Origin: Yoonia sp034652275
GTDB lineage: Bacteria; Pseudomonadota; Alphaproteobacteria; Rhodobacterales; Rhodobacteraceae
DNA: 64,000 nt
Direction of reading: 5' to 3'
Assembly (NCBI RefSeq): GCF_034652275.1
Contig: NZ_JAXIWG010000001.1
Coordinates: 992,001 to 1,056,000 of the forward strand
The notes under the pieces are model-generated. The model was not told the origin of the DNA. It saw only the letters and a program-made list of their open reading frames with translations, and did no database searches. Both the position numbers and the translations under genes were made by a program. Shown here in pieces: positions 56,839-64,000 of the stretch (within the stretch, counting starts at the first letter, position 1; every line of letters begins with the position of its first letter).

Positions 56839-57678
56839 TCATTCTTCCGGCAGTTGTGAAGTCTGCGGATAGGTCCCCGGTCGCGCTGCCTGCATGACGG
56901 GGACATCGCCCATCGGCTCCATCGCGCGGATCGAGAATGTGCCTTTGCCATCGACGGATTGTCCCTCGCTCCACCGGCCGGTCGGCGGCACGGCCCCGGC
57001 GGCGGTGAACCCGAGGTAGACATAGCTGAAATCCCCGTTCTCGGCGTCCTGCGGGAAGGAATTGGGCACCGGCATCTGGGGTGCTTCGTCTTCCAGCTCT
57101 TCCAGTACGGCTTTCCACTGGTTCTGGTGCATCGTATCGCGTGCGATCAGATAGGCCAGCATGTCGCGCATGCCCGCATCGTCCGTCATGTGATAAAGCC
57201 GCGTGGCAAGGTTGCGCCCCGTCCCTTCCGCCGTGATGTTGGCATACATGTCACCTGCGATATTGCCCGAGGCGTAGATATGGCTCATGTCGAACGGGAC
57301 GCCATCGGCGTCCACAGGCATCGCGTTCAGCCCTGCCGACAGGAACTGGCGAAAATTGCGCCCGCCCATAATGGACCCAACGGCGGCATCGGCGGCCCCT
57401 TCTTCCTGTAGTGCTATCGGCGCACCTTCGAGGTTCAGCGCCACAGCGGTCGCCAGCATCTCGATGTGCCCAAGTTCTTCGGCGGCGGTGTTCAGCAGCA
57501 TCTCGCGGTAGCGGGCAGAGCCCGGCCCTTTCATACCCCAGGCCTGGAACATGTATTGCATCGCAACGCGGATCTCGCCCTCGACGCCGCCGATGGCCTG
57601 TTGCAGCGCCCGCGCGAAAACGGGGTTGGGGGTATCCACGCGGACGGGGAATTGCAGTTTGTAGTCGGTGTAAAACAT
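56839..57678 (-). CDS. Manganese catalase
   Basis: A 279-residue non-haem dimanganese catalase, breaking down hydrogen peroxide. Ligand-bearing helices are visible: IGGVEGEIRVAMQYMFQAWG, NTAAEELGHIEMLATAVALN, NITAEGTGRNLATRLYHMTD and ARDTMHQNQWKAVLEELEDE. A C-terminal Pro-rich tail follows. It lies downstream of the zinc-ADH and SRPBCC-like remnants, whose promoter (58323-58347) may serve it; I see no closer one. Confidence 0.92.
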   Translation of the reverse strand: MFYTDYKLQFPVRVDTPNPVFARALQQAIGGVEGEIRVAMQYMFQAWGMKGPGSARYREMLLNTAAEELGHIEMLATAVALNLEGAPIALQEEGAADAAVGSIMGGRNFRQFLSAGLNAMPVDADGVPFDMSHIYASGNIAGDMYANITAEGTGRNLATRLYHMTDDAGMRDMLAYLIARDTMHQNQWKAVLEELEDEAPQMPVPNSFPQDAENGDFSYVYLGFTAAGAVPPTGRWSEGQSVDGKGTFSIRAMEPMGDVPVMQAARPGTYPQTSQLPEE

Positions 57679-57708
57679 GGGCTGAACCTTTTGTTGAGGA
57701 TGGGGCGG

Positions 57709-57992
57709 CTAGGTCACGCCGCCCGGTTTGCGGACCACCTTGGTCCATTCGTCCTGCTTGTCGCGGAAGTTGGCATAGCCGCGCGGGGCATCTTCCGGCG
57801 GCAGGCGGTGCGAAACCCTTGGCTTTCCATGCCGCCAGCACATGTGTCTGGCGGCAGTCGATCACCTTTGCCCCAAGCTGGCGCGCAAGGCCCAGAATGT
57901 CTGCCCAACATCACACCGCGGATGACGATTTGAGGATCGGAAACGGTATCGACGCGAACGTCATGCGTGCCGTGACAGGTCAATGCGCACAT
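57709..57992 (-). pseudogene. Remnant of zinc-dependent alcohol dehydrogenase
   Basis: The start is that of a normal gene: AAGGAG before an ATG at 57992 and CALTCHGTHDVRVDTVSDPQ, matching the N-terminus of formaldehyde/alcohol dehydrogenases (RALTWHGKHDVRVDTVPDPx). The last 20 residues in another frame, RGYANFRDKQDEWTKVVRKP, match the C-terminus of the same family (FRDKxDGCxKVVxKP). About 280 residues between are lost or scrambled. Confidence 0.75.
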
Positions 57993-58296
57993 CGGGGTCT
58001 CCTTGATCTGTCCTGCGGTTTTGCGCGGTGGCGACTTCTCCGGTTTCCATCAGCATCTTGAAGCGTCGCAGATCGCGCCGCGCCTGCAGAGCGGGTTCCC
58101 GGTATTGCCGAAACACTCCTGTCGGGAGGTCCAGCCTTGGGCGCTGGCGGGTGGCCTCTGGGCGATCTCGGCCTTGCACCGATGGTTGTATAAGACCGCC
58201 AAGACGCCCCGTTTCAAAAACACCTGCCGCGGCAGCCAGCGGCAGGATACCTGTGTTGGCGGGGCGGTATGGTCCATCTCTGGAATGTCCTGCCAT
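57961..58296 (-). pseudogene. Possible remnant of an SRPBCC/cyclase-type protein
   Basis: A 111-codon open frame from an ATG at 58296 with GGAGG upstream. Only its end is recognisable: RRFKMLMETGEVATAQ resembles the C-terminus of SRPBCC (polyketide cyclase-like) proteins, LRRFKxLMETGEIxTTxGQ, which often precede zinc alcohol dehydrogenases. The middle has no family character, and the frame runs 32 bases into the ADH remnant. Either an internally deleted pseudogene or an unrelated short gene. Confidence 0.5.
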
Positions 58297-58322
58297 CTGG
58301 TCCTCCGGTTCTGAGCGCAACC

Positions 58323-58347
58323 AACCGGGGGATGTGGGGAATGTTCC
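58323..58347 (-). promoter_or_regulatory. EcfG-type (GSR) promoter
   Basis: Minus strand GGAAC (58347-58343), 17 bases, GTT (58325-58323); 27 bases upstream of the SRPBCC-like remnant. It would still transcribe through two remnants to the intact Mn-catalase gene. Confidence 0.75.
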
Positions 58348-58361
58348 TGACGGATGCCGCC

Positions 58362-58682
58362 TCAGACGCAGTAGGTCGTCAGCACCACCGGCAGCATCGT
58401 CCACACCGCCGCGACGACGCCGACCCATGCGGTGGCGCGGCCGGTGAAGTTGACAAAACCCGAGGTCGAGGAGAACCGGTCCTGATAGAGCGCCCAAAGC
58501 AGGATCACCTGCACCGCAACGGCCAACGCAAAGGCCGCAACCAGCAGCACCCGCGCCAGCGACAGGCCGAAGACCGTGCTGTAAATCTCGAATCCGCAGA
58601 TCACCCCGTGCAGCCCGTAAACGGCGCTGAACGCAGCCAACCAGACCAGTGGGGCGATCAGGATGCGTGTCAGGTCCATCAT
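58362..58682 (-). CDS. Small oxidase-associated membrane protein
   Basis: A 106-residue protein with three hydrophobic helices (LIAPLVWLAAFSAVYGLHG, VLLVAAFALAVAVQVILLWA and ATAWVGVVAAVWTMLPVVL). Its ATG overlaps the ctaD stop (ATGATG at 58682), so it is translationally coupled and probably a subunit or assembly factor of the oxidase. It could be compared with subunit IV-like proteins, but I do not recognise the family. Last gene of the cta operon. Confidence 0.7.
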   Translation of the reverse strand: MMDLTRILIAPLVWLAAFSAVYGLHGVICGFEIYSTVFGLSLARVLLVAAFALAVAVQVILLWALYQDRFSSTSGFVNFTGRATAWVGVVAAVWTMLPVVLTTYCV

Positions 58683-61162
58683 AGCGTCAACCCCGACAGA
58701 TGCCCGACCAGCAGCACCAGCGACCCGATGACGGCGACGTAATCGGCCCAGAGGCTGACCACCGCGAATTCCGACCGGCGTGCAGGGGATGTATAGCCTT
58801 GCCGGACCCGCGCGATCAGATGGCCGGTCATCAGCAGGATCACTGCGGCATGGAACAAGCCGTAGCTGCCCAGCACGAACAATGTCGCGGCATAGGCATG
58901 CTCGGTGGGGGGTGGCGTGCGCCACAGCATGACCCCGCAACACGCGCCGAACACCAGCGCTCCGATCAAGGCGATGCCCAGCGCAGGCAGGGTCGCGCGG
59001 GCGTCGCGCACCGCCGCCATCGCCAGTCGCAGCGCGACTGCCCCGGTCAGTGCACCTGCAACACCAAGGCCCAGTTCGGCCAAGGAGGGCTCGAACCGCA
59101 CGGCAGGCGGCCAGCCGGGGGCAACGGTCCACAGAAAGGCGAAACCGAACAGCAGGCAGCCGAAAAGCGTGGCATTGGCGAACATCAGAAACAGCGATCC
59201 CCACCAGCCCGGTGACCGGTCCGTCGCGCTGGCATGCGGCACGATGATACCCTGCCCGATGTCCTGCGCGCCAAGATCATCCTTGCGCCCCAGCATCCAG
59301 ACCCAGCGCAGCGCAAGACCCGCAACGCCGACCATCCCGATAGGGACCATCCAGTAGGTTTTCAGCAAAAGCCCCAGAAAGAAGATGCCCGTCACTGCCG
59401 ACATCAAAATCGGCAGGCGGGTATTGGCAGGATAGATCACATGCGCCTCGGGACGGCCTGTGGCAGCATCGACCATCAGCGTCTCGCGCCAGTCCGCGCG
59501 GGGGGTGCCCAGATAGCCATGGCCTTGCGCCAGCCTGACGGGCAGCGCGGGGTTGTCGGTCAGTGGATGGCGGCTGTCCACATGCGGCAGGCTGGCGAAG
59601 TTATAAGACGGCGGCGGGGTCATCATCGCCCAGTCCAGCGTGCCCGCCTGCCAGGGGTTGCGCCTGCTCTTGCGTGACGACAGGACATGCAGGATCACGT
59701 CCAGCAGGACCATCGCGATCCCGATGGACAGAACGAAACTGCCAACGGACGAAATCAGGTTGATCAGGGTCCAGCCATCTTCGGGGCTATAAGTGTCGAT
59801 CCGGCGGCGCTGGCCCAGAAGGCCGACCCAATGCATCGCGAAAAAGGTCACGTGAAAGCCCGCGAAAATCAGCCAGAAGGCGAATTCGCCCAAGCGAAAG
59901 AACCGCTTGCGCCCCGAGACATGCGGCAGCCAGTAATAGATGCCCGCAAAGACCGGAAAGACGAACCCGCCGAACAGCACGTAATGCAGATGTGCGGTGA
60001 TAAAGGCCGTGTCATGGACCTGCCAGTTGAACGGCACCATCGCAACCATGACGCCGGTCAGCCCGCCGATCACGAAGGTCGCAAAAAAGCCCATGATGTG
60101 CAGCATCGGCAAATGAAGTTCGGGCCGCCCTTTCCACATGGTCCCGATCCACGCAAAAAGCTGCACCGCTGTCGGCACCGCGACCAGCGTCGAGGCCGCC
60201 GAAAAGAACGCAAGCCCCATATGCGGGATGCCCGTGGTGAACATGTGATGCACCCAGAGCCCAAAGGACAAAAACGCCAGCGCGACAATCGCCGCCACGA
60301 TCCAGCCATAGCCGATCAGCGTCGTGCGGCACATCACCGGCAGGACGGTGGACACGATGCCAGCGGCGGGCAGGAAGATGATATAGACCTCGGGATGCCC
60401 GAACAGCCAGAACAGGTGCTGCCACAGCAAGCTGTCACCGCCCAGTTCGACCTGAAAGAACGGAAAGCCGAAGGCGCGTTCCACCTCCAGCAGGATCGAG
60501 CCAAGGATCAGCGGCGGGAACCCCGTCAGGATCATCAGGGCCGTCACCAGCGCATACCACGCAAAGATCGGCATCTTCGCCAACGTCATCCCGGGCGCGC
60601 GAAATTTCAGGATCGACACGCAAATCTCGGCCGCCGCAGCGATGGCCGAAATCTCGACAAAGGTGATCCCGATCAGCCAGAAATCGGTGTTGATCCCCGG
60701 CGAATAGATCGCATTGGACAGGGGCGTGTACATGAACCAGCCACTGTCGGGCGCGATGCCCAAAAGCATCGACACCAGCAGCATCGACCCGCCGAACACA
60801 TAGCACCAATAGCCGTAAGCCGTCAGGCGCGGAAAAGCGAGATCGCGGGTGCCAAGGATCTTGGGCAGAAGATAGATCGCCAGCCCCTCGAACGCGGGGA
60901 TCGCGAAGAGGAACATCATGATCGTCCCGTGCATCGTGAAGATCTGGTTATAGATCTCTGGTCCCGCAAAGGCAGAATGCGGCGTCGCGAGCTGCGCGCG
61001 GATCAGCATCGCAAGGATGCCCCCGACGACGAAGAAGAAGAACGAGGTGACAAGGAACATCCGCCCCAGATCGGTGTGGTTCACGGTGGAAAACCAGCCC
61101 CGGAAACCCCGCTCTGACGCCCAGATGGCATCGAGCTTGCGATGGCGTGCAACGACGTTCAC
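58679..61162 (-). CDS. ctaD: Cytochrome c oxidase subunit I fused to subunit III
   Basis: An 827-residue haem-copper oxidase polypeptide. Residues 1 to about 530 are subunit I with TMHGTIMMFLFAIPAFEGLA (low-spin haem His), WLFGHPEVYIIFLPAAG (Cu-B His and cross-linked Tyr), VWVHHMF-type motif read here as GLWVHHMFTTGIPHMGLAF, and DTAFITAHLHYVLFGG. Residues about 590-827 are a subunit III-like helical part. The GTG at 61162 overlaps the ctaC stop (GTGA) and is chosen as start. It reduces oxygen to water while pumping protons. Confidence 0.92.
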   Translation of the reverse strand: MNVVARHRKLDAIWASERGFRGWFSTVNHTDLGRMFLVTSFFFFVVGGILAMLIRAQLATPHSAFAGPEIYNQIFTMHGTIMMFLFAIPAFEGLAIYLLPKILGTRDLAFPRLTAYGYWCYVFGGSMLLVSMLLGIAPDSGWFMYTPLSNAIYSPGINTDFWLIGITFVEISAIAAAAEICVSILKFRAPGMTLAKMPIFAWYALVTALMILTGFPPLILGSILLEVERAFGFPFFQVELGGDSLLWQHLFWLFGHPEVYIIFLPAAGIVSTVLPVMCRTTLIGYGWIVAAIVALAFLSFGLWVHHMFTTGIPHMGLAFFSAASTLVAVPTAVQLFAWIGTMWKGRPELHLPMLHIMGFFATFVIGGLTGVMVAMVPFNWQVHDTAFITAHLHYVLFGGFVFPVFAGIYYWLPHVSGRKRFFRLGEFAFWLIFAGFHVTFFAMHWVGLLGQRRRIDTYSPEDGWTLINLISSVGSFVLSIGIAMVLLDVILHVLSSRKSRRNPWQAGTLDWAMMTPPPSYNFASLPHVDSRHPLTDNPALPVRLAQGHGYLGTPRADWRETLMVDAATGRPEAHVIYPANTRLPILMSAVTGIFFLGLLLKTYWMVPIGMVGVAGLALRWVWMLGRKDDLGAQDIGQGIIVPHASATDRSPGWWGSLFLMFANATLFGCLLFGFAFLWTVAPGWPPAVRFEPSLAELGLGVAGALTGAVALRLAMAAVRDARATLPALGIALIGALVFGACCGVMLWRTPPPTEHAYAATLFVLGSYGLFHAAVILLMTGHLIARVRQGYTSPARRSEFAVVSLWADYVAVIGSLVLLVGHLSGLTL

Positions 61163-61830
61163 TCGGTCTCTCCTGTAATGAAATCGGCCCATCCGGCCGC
61201 GTCATGGGCCCTGACGATGAATCCGAAATCGGCATAGTTTTCGCCGCTGAATTCCGCGCTCAGCCCCTGATAATCGCCCGGCGCATCGGCCTCGATCCGC
61301 AGCACGTTGGCGCGGCCGGGGACGGCGTCGAGCTTGCCCGCAAGGCGCGGCACCCAGAAACTGTGGATCACATCGGCCGTGGTGATAGAAACGTCCACAG
61401 GCTGGCCTGCGGGAATGTGCAGAATATCCTCGGTCACGCGGCCCGGCGCATCGGCATAGCTGAAGGTCCAGACCCAGCGCTGGCCCTCTGCGCCGACCTG
61501 CACGACGGTGGCATCGTCGCGGGGTAACAGCCGCTCGCCGATGACCAGCCCGAAACCCAGCAGCACCGCCAGCACGACCATAGGGAATGCAAGTCCAAGC
61601 GCGATGATCCAGACCCGCACCTGCTTGCCCTCGTCAGCCGCCTCGTCCGGTCTGCGCCGCACGAAGGCCAGCACCACCAAGGCCATGACCAGCACGAAAA
61701 TCAGCACCGCCCCGACCAGCATGGCCCACCACAGATCGGCGATCACACGAGCGGCGGGACCCGCCGTTTGCAGCGTCGATGTCGCACCATCGCAACCATT
61801 CAGCGCCAAAAGCGTTGTGGCAAGGATCAA
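61159..61830 (-). CDS. ctaC: Cytochrome c oxidase subunit II
   Basis: A 223-residue lipoprotein-like subunit: signal with lipobox-like LLALNGC, two membrane helices (LWWAMLVGAVLIFVLVMALV and IIALGLAFPMVVLAVLLGFG), then the cupredoxin domain QRWVWTFSYADAPG, DVIHSFWVPRLAGKLDAVPG and SAEFSGENYADFGFIV. The usual Cu-A loop reads EFSGENYADFGF, lacking the two cysteines of Cu-A enzymes, which suggests a quinol-type or atypical electron donor. No ATG is available; TTG at 61830 is the likeliest start. Confidence 0.85.
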   Translation of the reverse strand: MILATTLLALNGCDGATSTLQTAGPAARVIADLWWAMLVGAVLIFVLVMALVVLAFVRRRPDEAADEGKQVRVWIIALGLAFPMVVLAVLLGFGLVIGERLLPRDDATVVQVGAEGQRWVWTFSYADAPGRVTEDILHIPAGQPVDVSITTADVIHSFWVPRLAGKLDAVPGRANVLRIEADAPGDYQGLSAEFSGENYADFGFIVRAHDAAGWADFITGETE

Positions 61831-61851
61831 CCCCCTAGGAGCCAGTGACCC

Positions 61852-62370
61852 ATGCCTGAAGACAAAGTCGAAACCGAAGCGGACGAACTGATCGACCCGA
61901 TCGGCGCATTGCCGGATTTCAACAAGACGGAATCGCGGATCGCGCTTGCAGGCCACCCGATCCACGCAATGAGCGTTGCCTTCCCCGTCGCCCTGACCTT
62001 CTGCACCTTCGGCGCGGATGTGTTCTATTGGCTGACAGGCGATATCTTCTGGGCGCGGGCCGCAGTCTGGGCGGCGGGCACTGGGTTTTTGCTGGGCATG
62101 TTCGCCGGCATCTCGGGGACGGCCGAATTGCTGCTGGTCTCGGGTATCCGCGCCCGCGCACCCGCTTGGACGCATTTCATCATCGCGGTCACGCTGCTTG
62201 CCGCTTTGGGGGCGAACTGGGGTCACAGGCTGTCGGGCTTCGAGTCCGCAGTGCTGCCCTACGGCATTATGCTGTCGGGGCTTTGCGTGCTGATGGTGAT
62301 GTTCACGGGTTGGCATGGTGGCAAGCTCGTCTTTGACTATCAACTGGGCACATCGAAGGGGAAATCGTAG
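61852..62370 (+). CDS. DUF2231 membrane protein
   Basis: A 172-residue protein with four membrane helices and the family pattern IALAGHPIHAMSVAFPVALT, TGFLLGMFAGISGTAELLLV and WTHFIIAVTLLAALGANWGH. Its conserved His residues could bind haem, as suggested for the family. AGGAG lies 10 bases before the ATG at 61852. It is divergent from ctaC by only 21 bases and overlaps the end of the CopD-like gene by 31 bases. No stress-type promoter found for it. Confidence 0.82.
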   Translation: MPEDKVETEADELIDPIGALPDFNKTESRIALAGHPIHAMSVAFPVALTFCTFGADVFYWLTGDIFWARAAVWAAGTGFLLGMFAGISGTAELLLVSGIRARAPAWTHFIIAVTLLAALGANWGHRLSGFESAVLPYGIMLSGLCVLMVMFTGWHGGKLVFDYQLGTSKGKS

Positions 62371-62849
62371 CCGCGCGGCTCGAGAAGCCAGTCCGGCATC
62401 TCGAGCCAGTCCGCTGCAGGCTTGGCCAGCACCAGACACAGGATCGCGATGACGGCCAGCAGCACACCCCCTGTCGGGATCATCGGCGATGGGGGCGTGT
62501 GTTCGTTAGGCTCCTCGGCAGTCAGCACAAGGATGTGCCCGATCCACGCGTGCAAGGCGACAAGGATCGCGACAAAGACCATCTTGGCATAGAACCACGG
62601 CACGAAAACCTCGCGCAGAAAGATCAGCCAAGTGCCCGCGATCACCGCGACAACCGCCGCGGGCGTCACACATAGCGTGTAGGTGATATGCGCCGCGCGC
62701 CGGATATGGGTATAATCATCCGCGCCGATCGCCGGTTCGTGGCGCGCCAGCATCACGGGCAGGATCAGCAGGCCGCTGCACCAGATCAGCAGTGCCGCGA
62801 TATGGACCCCCTTGAAAATCGGGACCAGCGTCATAACCCACTCTACCAC
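62340..62849 (-). CDS. CopD/DUF2269-like membrane protein
   Basis: A 169-residue protein with four membrane helices: FKGVHIAALLIWCSGLLILP, AAVVAVIAGTWLIFL, WFYAKMVFVAILVALHAWIG and GGVLLAVIAILCLVLAKP. His residues in helices 1 and 3 are placed as in CopD/HemJ-like haem or copper proteins. It follows ctaG (overlapping it by 7 bases) in the oxidase cluster, so a role in oxidase assembly or haem/copper supply is likely. Confidence 0.75.
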   Translation of the reverse strand: MVEWVMTLVPIFKGVHIAALLIWCSGLLILPVMLARHEPAIGADDYTHIRRAAHITYTLCVTPAAVVAVIAGTWLIFLREVFVPWFYAKMVFVAILVALHAWIGHILVLTAEEPNEHTPPSPMIPTGGVLLAVIAILCLVLAKPAADWLEMPDWLLEPRGYDFPFDVPS

Positions 62850-63544
62850 GACAGATCACCCCGCAGGCGGGTCCAGCTTTGGCGCGCCATGACAACGGCG
62901 GCCACCGCATAGGGCAAGCCCGCAGGCACCCACATGATCAGCCCGCCCAGTTGCTGATCGCGCAGCGGGCTCATACCCCAGTCGAACGGGGCAACCGCAT
63001 GGACTTCGTAGAGCGCCGAGGGCGCAAAGGTCAGGATCGCCCCCAGCAGCCCCATCTGGCCAAAGTTGGCGATGATATAGACCAGGTGCAGCACAGGCGC
63101 GCCGTCGCGGGCGAAAACCACACGCCAGAACCACACCGCACTTGCCAGCAGGGAAATCTGCATCACCCAATAGACCGCGACATGCGACAGCGCCGCGTCA
63201 TAAGCCGCAGGCAGGTGCCAGCCCCACAGCACCGCCGTCGCCACGCCAAAAGGCAGGCCCGGCCCCGACCGGAAGCTGCCGCGAAAGCCCCAGCCCAGCA
63301 GAGGGGCAGCAACAGCGACCAGCAGCACATGATGCACGACACGCGCCGAAAACAGCGCCGAGGACAGCGCGCAGAGCGGCGAGACAAAGGCCACGACCAG
63401 CACGAAAACAGCCCCGATCCCCGCGGGATTGCGCCGCAAAAGCCACGCCATCACGGCCAAGGCCACCAGCAGCGGCGGGTCAAAGTTCCAGCTTGTCCAT
63501 AGCTGATCGGGAAGCGGCGGCGGGCCGCAGTAAATCCTGTCCAT
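62843..63544 (-). CDS. ctaG: Cytochrome c oxidase assembly protein, CtaG (caa3) type
   Basis: A 233-residue membrane protein with seven hydrophobic segments; the caa3_CtaG features include SARVVHHVLLVAVAAPLLGW, LWGWHLPAAYDAALSH and DQQLGGLIMWVPAGLPYAVA. It helps copper insertion into the oxidase. The ATG at 63544 (MDRIYCGPPPLPDQLW) is used; a TTG two codons earlier is close to AAGGAG and possible. First gene of the oxidase unit, with a GGAAC-type promoter 55 bases upstream. Confidence 0.88.
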   Translation of the reverse strand: MDRIYCGPPPLPDQLWTSWNFDPPLLVALAVMAWLLRRNPAGIGAVFVLVVAFVSPLCALSSALFSARVVHHVLLVAVAAPLLGWGFRGSFRSGPGLPFGVATAVLWGWHLPAAYDAALSHVAVYWVMQISLLASAVWFWRVVFARDGAPVLHLVYIIANFGQMGLLGAILTFAPSALYEVHAVAPFDWGMSPLRDQQLGGLIMWVPAGLPYAVAAVVMARQSWTRLRGDLSW

Positions 63545-63598
63545 CGACAAGGCTCTCCTTGGGTGCGCAGGGGTGTGATGCAGTCCCTTTGCTGGCTG

Positions 63599-63623
63599 AA
63601 CGCCCCCGCCCCGCGAAGGTTCC
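63599..63623 (-). promoter_or_regulatory. EcfG-type (GSR) promoter of the oxidase cluster
   Basis: Minus strand GGAAC (63623-63619), 17 bases, GTT (63601-63599), with CGTT at the -10; 55 bases upstream of ctaG. Confidence 0.77.
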
Positions 63624-63634
63624 CCGCAAGATCA

Positions 63635-63659
63635 GGAACCGCCGCGCGTTTCGGGCGTT
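63635..63659 (+). promoter_or_regulatory. EcfG-type (GSR) promoter
   Basis: GGAAC at 63635, 17 bases, GTT at 63657 with CGTT at the -10; 29 bases upstream of the gene at 63688. Back to back with 63599-63623. Confidence 0.77.
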
Positions 63660-63687
63660 GACAGGGCACAACCGGAAGGGAGCGACC

Positions 63688-63894
63688 ATGCCACAAGACC
63701 ATAAAACCACGCGCGGGATGCCCCGCAGCCTGATCTACGCGATGATCCCGATCGGGTTCATCCTGCTGGTGCTGTTCCTGATCTTTTCAGGCCTCGTCAC
63801 CCAAGAGGTCGCGGACGATCCCGGCGTTGTCGTACAAGACGAGGACCAGACAGGCACCGAACAGATCGGCACCCCGCCTGCCGCCGCACCCTGA
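63688..63894 (+). CDS. 68-residue single-pass membrane protein
   Basis: A short basic start (MPQDHKTTRGMPRS), one membrane helix (AMIPIGFILLVLFLIFSGLV) and an acidic tail (VVVQDEDQTGTEQIGTP). GGAAGGGAG stands before the ATG. Same build as the 92-residue stress protein at 45263. Function unknown. Confidence 0.62.
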   Translation: MPQDHKTTRGMPRSLIYAMIPIGFILLVLFLIFSGLVTQEVADDPGVVVQDEDQTGTEQIGTPPAAAP

Positions 63895-63909
63895 CGGGGC
63901 GGCGTTGGC

Positions 63910-64000
63910 CTAGCGGCGCGGGTCTTCGTCTGTGATGGCGTCACCCGCGGCACGCGGGACAACCAGCGGCATCACCGCAAGGATCAGCAGCACGACAGCC
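63910..64000 (-). CDS. C-terminal end of a membrane-associated protein (partial)
   Basis: The minus frame entering from the right edge reads AVVLLILAVMPLVVPRAAGD and ends AITDEDPRR at a TAG (63910-63912): the last 29 residues of a protein with a terminal hydrophobic helix. Convergent with the preceding gene. Too little to identify. Confidence 0.5.
   Translation of the reverse strand, partial: AVVLLILAVMPLVVPRAAGDAITDEDPRR

Noticed and set aside
59687..61117. Open frame of about 476 codons on the plus strand opposite ctaD
   Set aside because: Extremely Arg/His/Asp/Pro-rich mirror of transmembrane coding sequence; ctaD is unmistakable on the other strand.
1..64000. CRISPR arrays, rRNA genes or prophage structural genes
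   Set aside because: No regularly spaced direct repeats, no rRNA-like sequence and no capsid, tail or portal motifs. The holin-like protein at 42591 is a stress-envelope family member, not phage.

Overview
The window is chromosomal DNA of a high-GC alphaproteobacterium, most likely a member of the Rhodobacteraceae/Rhodobacterales. This is inferred from gene content and style: a split his cluster with hisE, a fused CtaD I+III oxidase, an EcfG-type sigma factor, TrmH next to a class II tRNA-Tyr, and short AAAAATA...CGCCGGAGGC intergenic repeats. No database was consulted; all identifications come from reading the sequence and from known family motifs.

Region 1 (1-16.0 kb) is core chromosome. 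It holds an Lrp/LysE divergent pair, a UvrD helicase, an FMN-dependent alpha-hydroxy-acid dehydrogenase, pyruvate carboxylase, tRNA-Gly(GCC), a receiver-like protein, and hisB-hisH-(lytic transglycosylase)-hisA-hisF-hisE. A CoA-binding protein, a zinc-ribbon protein, RlmB and tRNA-Tyr(GTA) follow.

Region 2 (16.1-29.3 kb) looks acquired. It starts beside tRNA-Tyr with a 1709-residue three-part protein (DEDD exonuclease + RecQ helicase + UvrD-type helicase). Then comes a LysR-controlled operon: ureohydrolase, polar amino-acid type ABC transporter (binding protein, two permeases, ATPase), a second ureohydrolase, a DUF1989 protein and a DUF3830 protein. I read it as an uptake and hydrolysis system for a guanidino compound; the substrate is unknown.

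Region 3 (30.4 kb to the right edge) is the most striking part: a dense general stress response (GSR) island. It encodes an EcfG-type sigma factor and a very short candidate NepR anti-sigma factor. Almost every transcription unit is preceded by GGAAC, 17 or 18 bases and GTT, the known EcfG promoter (GGAAC-N16/17-xGTT). I located 25 exact copies between 30399 and 63659, plus two one-mismatch variants, mostly 20-60 bases upstream of start codons and often as divergent pairs. The genes they would drive encode envelope and DUF proteins, a YciF-like protein, SodC, Mn-catalase, an SDR, a flavin/pyridoxamine oxidase-like protein, trehalose synthesis (otsBA), MscS, topoisomerase IB, a sodium/solute symporter, a cytochrome c/amine-oxidase redox module with a ferric-reductase-like partner, and a haem-copper oxidase operon. 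Two copies have no protein gene downstream; one is followed by a structured, terminator-ended stretch that looks like a small RNA.

The same island contains decayed genes typical of such stress modules: Ku and LigD (non-homologous end joining), a CYP152-type P450 peroxygenase, a zinc alcohol dehydrogenase and possibly an SRPBCC protein. The module seems once to have been larger and is being pruned while its promoters persist.
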